Source: JBGPIK01 sp041484845
Lineage (GTDB): Bacteria > Desulfobacterota > Binatia > UBA9968
Direction of reading: 5' to 3'
Length of the DNA stretch: 12,339 nt
NCBI GenBank assembly: GCA_041484845.1
Contig: JBGPIK010000184.1
Coordinates: 1-12,339 of the forward strand
The stretch's first letter is position 1, and each line of letters starts with the position of its first letter. Of the stretch, positions 6,818-12,009 are shown piece by piece. The notes below the pieces were generated by a model. That model was not told the DNA's origin and made no database searches. It was given only the letters and a program-made list of their open reading frames with translations. Position numbers and translations under genes: made by a program.

Positions 6818-7062
6818 GCCGCGGTTTTGGTTCTCGCCAGGATTTCTCTGACAATGCCCCGGCGCGTAAGCGCTAACGCCTCCCGCACCCCTCTCGCCGT
6901 GATGATTCCGCGATATTGGCGGGCGATTGCCTCGGGGGTGTATCCCGATGCTGTCAATTCAAGCGCATCGGAAACAAGAATTCGCGTGCCTTTAAAGATC
7001 AAGCGACCACGGCAAACACGGGTATCGGCTGCCAGATGTTTGCCAATCTCTATACGGGCCAT
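6814..7062 (-). CDS. DUF433 putative antitoxin, partner of the DUF5615 gene
   Basis: An 82-residue protein of the DUF433 family (PF04255/COG2442), small winged-helix-like proteins taken to be antitoxins or DNA-binding autoregulators of DUF5615 toxins. Diagnostic features are the GRLIFKGTRILVSDALEL segment (about residues 19-36; family pattern G.P.IKGTRI.V), SGYTPEAIARQY (about 39-50), and a following helix with ARGVREALAL. It is the first gene of the minus-strand pair, with a strong AAGGAGGAGG Shine-Dalgarno (7070-7079 on the complement) before the ATG at 7060-7062. A promoter must lie in 7080-7130. A TTGATC box (7108-7113 complement) and a TATAGA box (7087-7092 complement) are visible, but their 15-base spacing is short. 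If typical, the protein represses its own operon. Confidence 0.85.
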   Translation of the reverse strand: MARIEIGKHLAADTRVCRGRLIFKGTRILVSDALELTASGYTPEAIARQYRGIITARGVREALALTRRGIVREILARTKTAA

Positions 7063-7069
7063 CAGCTTT

Positions 7070-7079
7070 CCTCCTCCTT
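7070..7079 (-). promoter_or_regulatory. Strong Shine-Dalgarno for the DUF433 gene
   Basis: The complement reads AAGGAGGAGG, a near-perfect Shine-Dalgarno a few bases before the ATG at 7062. It is much stronger than those of the SBP genes, consistent with the pair having arrived with its own expression signals. Confidence 0.75.
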
Positions 7080-7129
7080 GGCGAAGTCTATATCAACTAC
7101 GCAGTCCGATCAAAAGCTTACTTTATCGT

Positions 7130-7399
7130 ATGACTAAAACGCCTTGGGTCCCAGTGGTGCACCATCGTGGCGCTGATGTTGAGATTGACGCTCTTCTGTC
7201 CTACCGAATCGATTTGAAGGCTCTTTACCGCCGGGCCGCAACTTACGTAGACAAGATTCTAAAGGGCGCAAAGCCTGCTGACCTGCCAGTGGAGCGGCCC
7301 AAGAAGTTCGAGCTGGTGATCAATCTTAAGATCGCGAAGCAGATCGGGCTGACGATTCCGCCCAACGTGCTGGCGCGCGCGGACAGGGTGATCAAATGA
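7130..7399 (+). pseudogene. SBP7: C-terminal fragment of a solute-binding protein gene
   Basis: The last 89 codons of an SBP gene; about 235 N-terminal codons, including the signal peptide, are missing. Alignment with SBP1 holds from about residue 5: VPVVHHRGADVE against LPAIYDDREFVE, then LLSYRIDLKALYRRAATYVDKILKG. The tail, with PVERPKKFELVINLK and IPPNVLARADRVIK, is closest to SBP5. The usual GGLMSYG is altered to DALLSYR, so conserved glycines are gone. It has an in-frame ATG at 7130 but no Shine-Dalgarno and no export signal, so a working binding protein is very unlikely. The missing part is replaced by the minus-strand DUF433/DUF5615 pair. A leftover GATTNNN array, a GGGGG Shine-Dalgarno and an ATG (6387-6414) may mark the old front end. 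A longer open frame reading back through the antisense toxin-antitoxin genes is an artefact. Confidence 0.85.
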
Positions 7400-7432
7400 C
7401 AAAGGTCAGAAGTCAGAGGTCAGAGGTCAGCA
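7398..7432 (+). repeat. Five-unit GTCAGAG array after SBP7
   Basis: Units GACAAAG, GTCAGAA, GTCAGAG, GTCAGAG, GTCAGCA; two units more than its duplicate at 5319-5339. Confidence 0.88.
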
Positions 7433-7448
7433 AGAAACAAGAGCAGTT

Positions 7449-7502
7449 ATGAGGACTGAGGAACTATTGATAAGGGGGGGATCCTATGGCAGTTGTCCGT
7501 AG
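7449..7502 (+). other. Possible 17-codon leader frame overlapping the SBP8 start
   Basis: Counterpart of the frame at 5356-5409, reading MRTEELLIRGGSYGSCP with the same TAG. It overlaps the SBP8 start codon in another frame. Its conservation may simply reflect recent duplication of the whole segment. Confidence 0.2.
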
Positions 7503-8499
7503 TCCGTGGTCAGTAGTCAGCAAAGCAATTCTTTGTCTTGCGCTATGCGCCATGCTCTTTGCGCTTTGCTTTTCCGCCGAAGCGCAGCAGCCGCAGAAGT
7601 TTTTCCGGATAGGTTTGTTAGTTTCCGCCACTCCCGCCGCTTTCTCGGACCGCATCGAGACATTTCGGCGGGGCCTGCGCGAGCTTGGCTACGTGGAGGG
7701 AAAAAACATTGTCATCGAGTATCGATATACAGAGGGTAAATCAGGGCGGCTCCCCGCCCTCGCTGCCGAGCTAGTCCGTGAAAAGGTCGAAGTCATTCTG
7801 ACGGCGGGATCGAACCCGACCCAGGCGGCCAAGAGTGCTAGCAGCACCATCCCTGTGGTAATGACGTTTGTCTCTGATCCCGTTGAATCCGGTTTCATTG
7901 CCAGTCTAGCCCGCCCAGGCGGCAATATCACAGGCTTGACCAACCTGGCCCCGGAGTTAAGCGGGAAGTGGTTAGAGCTGCTCAAAGAGATGGTTCCCAA
8001 GGCTTCGCGGGTGGGTGTCCTTGTCGAGCCGGCCACGCGGGCTCAGGTTGTTCTTCTGAAGGAGATGGAGGGCAGCGCAAAGGCGCTGGCTGTGGAAGTT
8101 CAACCTACAGAGGTCCGCGATCCCAACGCGATCGAAGGCGCCTTGGCAACCTTGAAGAAGGGTCGTCCTAACGCGCTCATCGTGCTTCTGGCGCCTCGCA
8201 CGAATGATTACCAAAAACACATCGTGGAATTCGCCGCCAGGCAACGGCTGCCATCGATGTCTCACTGGCGGGAATATGTGGACGCTGGGGGCCTCGCATA
8301 TTATGGCGCGAGCATTCACGAGATGTACCGGCGCGCCGCCATCTATGTGGATAAGATTCTGAAGGGGGCTAAGCCATCGGATCTTCCCGTGGAGCAGCCG
8401 ACGAAGTTCGAGCTGGTGATCAACCTGAAAGCAGCCAAGCAGATCGGCCTCACGATTCCGCAGTCGGTTCTGTACCGGGCGGATAAAGTAATCAAGTGA
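7486..8499 (+). CDS. SBP8: solute-binding protein
   Basis: A 337-residue member. The ATG at 7486 follows a run of seven G residues (7474-7480). Residues 1-13 (MAVVRSPWSVVSK) and the hydrophobic core LALCAMLFALC are encoded by two five-unit heptamer arrays; cleavage is expected at AEA|QQ after residue 33. The mature domain carries LRELGYVEGKN, IPVVMTFVSDPVESG, ASLARPGGNITG, LSGKWLELLKE (W where other copies have R), GGLAYYG and the IPQSVLYRADKVIK tail. The SBP6-like front end stops matching within the signal peptide (about base 7550), and the tail matches SBP1 and SBP4, so the gene looks like a mosaic. Its stop TGA forms the first bases of the heptamer array in front of the four-helix-bundle gene. 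Confidence 0.94.
   Translation: MAVVRSPWSVVSKAILCLALCAMLFALCFSAEAQQPQKFFRIGLLVSATPAAFSDRIETFRRGLRELGYVEGKNIVIEYRYTEGKSGRLPALAAELVREKVEVILTAGSNPTQAAKSASSTIPVVMTFVSDPVESGFIASLARPGGNITGLTNLAPELSGKWLELLKEMVPKASRVGVLVEPATRAQVVLLKEMEGSAKALAVEVQPTEVRDPNAIEGALATLKKGRPNALIVLLAPRTNDYQKHIVEFAARQRLPSMSHWREYVDAGGLAYYGASIHEMYRRAAIYVDKILKGAKPSDLPVEQPTKFELVINLKAAKQIGLTIPQSVLYRADKVIK
7488..7522 (+). repeat. Five-unit GTC-GTA array at the SBP8 start
   Basis: Units GGCAGTT, GTCCGTA, GTCCGTG, GTCAGTA, GTCAGCA, matching 5395-5429 except for one base. Confidence 0.85.
7538..7572 (+). repeat. Five-unit TTGCGCT array in the SBP8 signal peptide
   Basis: Units TTGCGCT, ATGCGCC, ATGCTCT, TTGCGCT, TTGCTTT. Confidence 0.82.
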
Positions 8500-8532
8500 T
8501 TTTAGATTTTCGATTGCCGATTTTCGATTGGG
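8498..8532 (+). repeat. Left five-unit GATTNNN array of the four-helix-bundle cassette
   Basis: Units GATTTTA, GATTTTC, GATTGCC, GATTTTC, GATTGGG, starting in the SBP8 stop and ending in the Shine-Dalgarno of the cassette gene. Confidence 0.92.
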
Positions 8533-8536
8533 GGAG
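8531..8536 (+). promoter_or_regulatory. Shine-Dalgarno GGGGAG that fixes the four-helix-bundle start
   Basis: GGGGAG lies seven bases before the ATG at 8544 and decides this start over the upstream GTG. It is formed by the last G-rich unit of the heptamer array. Confidence 0.7.
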
Positions 8537-8543
8537 ACAACAA

Positions 8544-8942
8544 ATGGACGAAAACTTATTCAAACAACGGACAAAGCGGCTAGCCTTACGCATCATCCAA
8601 ATCGTCGAGGTTGTGCCAAAGAACCGGACCGCAGACGTTCTCGGTAGACAGTTGATCCGATCTGGCACGTCGATTGGGGCTAACTATAGAGCCGCGTGTC
8701 GCGGCAAGTCCACCGCCGATGTGATTGCCAAGCTTCGAATCGTCGAAGAAGAGGCAGATGAATCAGCGTACTGGATGGAACTACTGATTGAATCGGCGCT
8801 TGTAGCCGAGGCCAGGCTGTCGGAATTGTTGCAGGAAACCAATGAAATCATCGCAATGACGGTAGCGTCGATTAGGACTCTTCACAAGCGCGGCGGTAGT
8901 TCTGCGTTCAATCGGCAATCTAAAATCGAAAATCTAAAATAG
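8544..8942 (+). CDS. Four-helix-bundle protein, S23 / 23S rRNA intervening-sequence / Avd-like family
   Basis: A 132-residue protein of the four-helix-bundle family PF05635/TIGR02436. This family includes proteins encoded in 23S rRNA intervening sequences and is structurally related to Avd, the pentameric accessory protein of diversity-generating retroelements. Characteristic segments are LFKQRTKRLALRIIQIVEVVPK (helix 1, by position about 5-26), LGRQLIRSGTSIGANYRAA (about 33-51), KSTADVIAKLRIVEEEADESAYW (about 54-76) and the last helix LLQETNEIIAMTVASIRTL. The family core is therefore complete. The ATG at 8544 follows GGGGAG (8531-8536). An upstream in-frame GTG at 8496 would only add residues encoded by the heptamer array. 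The last 11 codons are likewise encoded by the right-hand array. It is flanked by inverted five-unit arrays and sits between unrelated SBP genes, so it looks like a cassette. Molecular role unknown; nucleic-acid or reverse-transcriptase partner binding is a family-based guess. Confidence 0.9.
   Translation: MDENLFKQRTKRLALRIIQIVEVVPKNRTADVLGRQLIRSGTSIGANYRAACRGKSTADVIAKLRIVEEEADESAYWMELLIESALVAEARLSELLQETNEIIAMTVASIRTLHKRGGSSAFNRQSKIENLK
8907..8941 (-). repeat. Right five-unit array, inverted, of the four-helix-bundle cassette
   Basis: On the + strand: TTCAATC, GGCAATC, TAAAATC, GAAAATC, TAAAATA. The complement reads as a GATTNNN array facing the left one. It encodes the C-terminal residues NRQSKIENLK and the stop. 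Confidence 0.92.
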
Positions 8943-8949
8943 GCGGGGT

Positions 8950-9933
8950 ATGAAACACATCATCAGACTCCTTGTAATTTTTGTGACTCTGGTGGCCTGC
9001 GGGGAAAGGGTCGAGGCGCAGCAGCCAACGAACATCCCCCGGATCGCATACCTCGGTGCCACCTCCCTTACCGCTAACGCGGCCCGCGTCGAAGCGTTCC
9101 GGCAGGGCTTGCGCGAGTTGGGCTACGTGGAGGGGAAGAACATTGTCATTGAGTTGCGATCTGCGGAGGGAGAGCAGGATCGCCTCCCCGCGCTTGTCGC
9201 CGAGCTTGTGCGTCTCAAGATCGACATCATTGTCTCGGCTGGCCCGTCAGTGACCCGTGCCGCCAAGGCAGCCACTACTACGATTCCCATTGTCATGGGC
9301 AATGATGGCGACCCTGTTGGGAGCGGGTTCGTAGCCAGCCTGGCGCGGCCTGGAGGAAATATCACCGGATTGTCAAGCCTGGCCCGGGAGATACGCGGAA
9401 AAAAATTGGAGCTTTTGAAGGAGATCGTTCCTAAGCTCTCGCGAGTGGGTGTTATCGGTAGTTCGAAGGAGCCGGGTAACGCATCGAATTTACACGAGGT
9501 GGAACTCGCCGCCAAAGCGTTGAAGGTGCGGCTTCAGTACCTAGACGTCCTAAGTCCCAAGGACATCGAGACTGCATTCCGCGCCGCAGCCAAGGAGCGT
9601 GCTGACGCAATCCTCGTGCTGCAAAGCCCCGTCTTCAACTCTCACCGAGCACAGGTTCTGGAACTTGCGGTAAAAAACCGGCTCCCGGCGGCATACCCCT
9701 CTGCAGAATTTGTCCAAGAAGGCGGGCTTATGACCTACAGCGTGAGCCAGAACGACTTGTTTCGGCGCGCCGCTACATACGTGGACAAGATATTGAAAGG
9801 CGCTAAGCCCGCCGATCTTCCCGTGGAGCAGCCGACGAAGTTTGAGTTGGTGATCAATCTGAAAGCGGCGAAGCAGATCGGCCTCACCATTCCGCCCAAT
9901 GTGCTGGCACGCGCGGATAGAGTCATTCGATGA
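8950..9933 (+). CDS. SBP9: solute-binding protein, paralogue of SBP4
   Basis: A 327-residue family member starting seven bases after the four-helix-bundle stop; GGCGGGG (8942-8948) serves as Shine-Dalgarno. Unlike its neighbours, the leader MKHIIRLLVIFVTLVACGERVEA is not built from heptamers. It holds LVAC at residues 14-17, an acceptable lipobox, so it could be a lipoprotein; the alternative is signal peptidase I cleavage at VEA|QQ after residue 23, as in the other copies. The mature domain is closest to SBP4 (LQYLDVL, KDIETAFRAAAKERADA, FNSHRAQ, ELAVKNRLPAAY, GGLMTYS..QNDLFRRAA). The tail is IPPNVLARADRVIR, unlike SBP4. The shared surroundings of SBP4 and SBP9, both preceded by a right-hand heptamer array, indicate duplication of the whole junction. 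Confidence 0.94.
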   Translation: MKHIIRLLVIFVTLVACGERVEAQQPTNIPRIAYLGATSLTANAARVEAFRQGLRELGYVEGKNIVIELRSAEGEQDRLPALVAELVRLKIDIIVSAGPSVTRAAKAATTTIPIVMGNDGDPVGSGFVASLARPGGNITGLSSLAREIRGKKLELLKEIVPKLSRVGVIGSSKEPGNASNLHEVELAAKALKVRLQYLDVLSPKDIETAFRAAAKERADAILVLQSPVFNSHRAQVLELAVKNRLPAAYPSAEFVQEGGLMTYSVSQNDLFRRAATYVDKILKGAKPADLPVEQPTKFELVINLKAAKQIGLTIPPNVLARADRVIR

Positions 9934-9967
9934 TTATGGATTTGCCGATTTTGGATTGGGTGGGGAG
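9932..9967 (+). repeat. GATTNNN array, SBP9/SBP10 junction
   Basis: GATTATG, an eight-base GATTTGCC, GATTTTG, GATTGGG and TGGGGAG, the last forming the SBP10 Shine-Dalgarno. No inverted partner is seen here. Confidence 0.75.
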
Positions 9968-9972
9968 ATTCT

Positions 9973-10959
9973 ATGAATAAAAAAATCCTTCTCTCAGTCG
10001 CGGCTGTAATTGTTATGACTTTTGCCTACCAGGCTGCTGCGCAACAGCGCGGGAAAATTCCGCACGTCGGCATCTTGTTGCCGAGCGCGCCCAGTACCGC
10101 GGCGGACGCGAACCTCGAGGCATTCCTTCAGGGTCTCCGCAACCTGGGGTACGTGGAAGGCCGGAACATCATCTTGGAATACCGGTGGGCGGAAAATCGC
10201 GAAGACCAATATCCCGTGCTTGTAGCTGATTTGATTCGTCTCAAGGTTGACATTATTTATACGAGTTCTACTCCCGCGGTCCTCGTTGCAAAGCAGGCGA
10301 CAAAGACGATTCCCATCGTTTTTCCAGTTAGTAGCGATCCCGTGAGTGTAGGGATTGTGGATAGTCTCGCCCGGCCGGGAGGAAACGCTACGGGCCTTTC
10401 CAGTCTGGCATCCGATTTATGGCCAAAGCGCATGGAACTACTCAAAGAGGCTTTCCCCAAAGTCTCGCGGCTGGCCATGATCTGGAACTCGAGCAATCCA
10501 GGCATGAAGCTGCGGGCGAAAGAGACTTTAGCCTTGGCCGGGCCGTTGGGCGTGACGGTTCAAGACCGCGGTGTGCCGGATCTCGATGGGCTGGAAAGCA
10601 CGTTCGCTACTCTGAGTAAGGTTCGACCCGACGCGCTGCTTGTAATGGTGGACCCGTTCACTCGATTTCATCTAAAACGGATATTGGAATTCGCGGCAAA
10701 GAATCGCCTGCCGGCGATGTACGAAGATAGATCATTTGTGGAGGCGGGCGGCCTTATCTCGTACGGACCGTGGGTCGCTGAGTTGTACCGGCGCTCAGCC
10801 ATCTATGTAGACAAGATCCTCAAGGGCGTTAAGCCTGCGGATCTGCCCGTGGAACAGCCGACCAGGTTCGAGCTGTTCATTAATTTAAAGACGGCCCACG
10901 AGCTTGGCCTCACGATTCCGCCCAACGTGCTGGCGCGGGCGGACAAGGTGATCAAATGA
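9973..10959 (+). CDS. SBP10: solute-binding protein, most divergent copy
   Basis: A 328-residue member with a clear GGGGAG Shine-Dalgarno (9962-9967) before ATG. The signal peptide MNKKILLSVAAVIVMTFAYQAAA ends at AAA|QQ after residue 23 and shows no heptamer build. Motifs: LRNLGYVEGRN, IPIVFPVSSDPVSVG, DSLARPGGNATG, LWPKRMELLKE (the common LSGKR is changed), GGLISYGPW and a tail reading FELFINLKTAHELG, where the other copies have FELVINLK.AKQIG. Its tail DNA also departs most from the shared one. This copy therefore seems not to have taken part in recent tail homogenisation, or it is the oldest. It is followed by a GTCAGAG-type array leading to SBP11. Confidence 0.94.
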   Translation: MNKKILLSVAAVIVMTFAYQAAAQQRGKIPHVGILLPSAPSTAADANLEAFLQGLRNLGYVEGRNIILEYRWAENREDQYPVLVADLIRLKVDIIYTSSTPAVLVAKQATKTIPIVFPVSSDPVSVGIVDSLARPGGNATGLSSLASDLWPKRMELLKEAFPKVSRLAMIWNSSNPGMKLRAKETLALAGPLGVTVQDRGVPDLDGLESTFATLSKVRPDALLVMVDPFTRFHLKRILEFAAKNRLPAMYEDRSFVEAGGLISYGPWVAELYRRSAIYVDKILKGVKPADLPVEQPTRFELFINLKTAHELGLTIPPNVLARADKVIK

Positions 10960-10963
10960 CGCC

Positions 10964-10991
10964 GTCAGAGATCAGAGGTCGGAGATCAGAC
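10964..10991 (+). repeat. Four-unit GTCAGAG array, SBP10/SBP11 junction
   Basis: Units GTCAGAG, ATCAGAG, GTCGGAG, ATCAGAC, followed by the AAGCAGGACGGAC leader shared with SBP5. Confidence 0.82.
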
Positions 10992-11008
10992 AAGCAGGAC
11001 GGACAGCA

Positions 11009-11986
11009 ATGACGAAAAAAATCATTCTCCTTGCTCTATGCTCCCTGCTCTTTGCTCCCTGCTCTTCAACTCAGGCGCAGCCGCAGGCGAAGATACCTAA
11101 GATTGGGTGGCTCTCCGCCCGTCCCGCTACAAACAGCGGGCAAGAGGTAATTGTCCGTATGCTCCGTGAACTCGGCTATATTGACGGCAAGAACATCGCT
11201 TACGAGTATCGATATGCGGATAATAAGCTCGCCCGGTTCCCCGCTCTGGCCGATGAGTTGGTTCGTCTTAAAGTTGACGTTCTCCTCACGCCTGGGACCC
11301 CTGGCTCCCTAGCCCTCAAGGAAGCTACCAAAACGATCCCGATCGTTTTTACAGATGTGACTGATCCCGTTGCGGCTGGGCTGGTTGATAGCCTGGCGCG
11401 GCCTGGGGGAAACATCACGGGGTTCAGCAGCATAGAGGCAGTGTTGGCGGGTAAACGGCTGGAGTTAGTCAAGGAAGCCGTTCCCAAGATTTCACGCGTT
11501 GCCGTGTTGTGGAATCCGCATGATCCAAGCTCCGCGCAGCAATGGAAAGAAAGCCAACTGGCGGCACGAGAACTGGGTCTGCAACTTCACTCCATGGAGG
11601 TCAGCAGCGCCGATCAATTCGAGAGCGCGTTCAAGGAGGCAACTCAAGTCCATAGCTCTGCGCTCTTCGTGGTATCGAGCGCGTTGGCTTCTTCTAATCA
11701 AAACCGGATCGCGGACCTGGCGATAAAAAATCGGTTGCCGGCGATATACACTCGGGGAGATTTTGTCGACAGCGGTGGCTTGATCTCCTACGGACCCGAC
11801 CAAGCCGAACGCTACAGGCGCGTCGCAGTCTACGTGGATAGGATCCTGAAGGGAACGAAGCCGGCCGACCTGCCTGTCGAGCAACCGACAAAATTCGAAC
11901 TGGTGATCAACTTGAAAGCGGCTAAGCAAATCGGACTCACGATTCCGCCCAATGTGCTGGCGCGGGCGAACAGGGTGATCAAGTGA
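11009..11986 (+). CDS. SBP11: solute-binding protein, paralogue of SBP5
   Basis: A 325-residue member, last of the array. The leader MTKKIILLALCSLLFAPCSS is almost that of SBP5 and is likewise encoded by five TGCTCNN heptamers (11032-11066), but with a different order of unit variants. Cleavage is expected after residue 23 (TQA|QP). Body features shared with SBP5 include KIPKIGWLSARPA, a short region before LRELGYIDGKN, VAVLWNPHDPSSAQQWKESQL and DSGGLISYGPDQ; the EYRYADNK segment also has its match there. The tail is IPPNVLARANRVIK, with the EQPTK form rather than the ERPKK of SBP5. Only about 23 bases separate its stop from the convergent MazF-like gene, and no clear hairpin terminator is visible there. 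Confidence 0.95.
   Translation: MTKKIILLALCSLLFAPCSSTQAQPQAKIPKIGWLSARPATNSGQEVIVRMLRELGYIDGKNIAYEYRYADNKLARFPALADELVRLKVDVLLTPGTPGSLALKEATKTIPIVFTDVTDPVAAGLVDSLARPGGNITGFSSIEAVLAGKRLELVKEAVPKISRVAVLWNPHDPSSAQQWKESQLAARELGLQLHSMEVSSADQFESAFKEATQVHSSALFVVSSALASSNQNRIADLAIKNRLPAIYTRGDFVDSGGLISYGPDQAERYRRVAVYVDRILKGTKPADLPVEQPTKFELVINLKAAKQIGLTIPPNVLARANRVIK
11032..11066 (+). repeat. Five-unit TGCTCNN array in the SBP11 signal peptide
   Basis: Units TGCTCTA, TGCTCCC, TGCTCTT, TGCTCCC, TGCTCTT. Same frame and same number of units as in SBP5, with different variants at units 3 and 4. Confidence 0.9.
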
Positions 11987-12009
11987 GAAAAAAGGTGTCG
12001 GTAGCGGGA

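Larger units (their letters stand above)
7271..7550 (+). repeat. Long direct repeat, copy B (SBP7 end to SBP8 leader)
   Basis: Partner of 5192-5457. It covers the SBP7 fragment's tail, the junction array and the SBP8 start and leader. Confidence 0.88.

Noticed and set aside
6542..7399. A 285-codon open frame on the + strand ending in an SBP tail
   Set aside because: Its first two thirds are antisense to the DUF433/DUF5615 pair and resemble nothing. Only the last 89 codons are SBP sequence, so it is a chance fusion with the SBP7 fragment.
8496..8543. A GTG start extending the four-helix-bundle protein by 16 residues
   Set aside because: The extra residues come from the GATTNNN array. The ATG at 8544 has a well-spaced GGGGAG and begins where family similarity begins.
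8498..8941. Insertion sequence or transposon ends
   Set aside because: The inverted arrays resemble terminal repeats, but the enclosed gene is not a transposase and no target-site duplication could be recognised. A non-autonomous or novel cassette remains possible and is listed as a finding.
11987..12009. Rho-independent terminator between SBP11 and the MazF-like gene
   Set aside because: No GC-rich hairpin followed by a T run can be seen on either strand.
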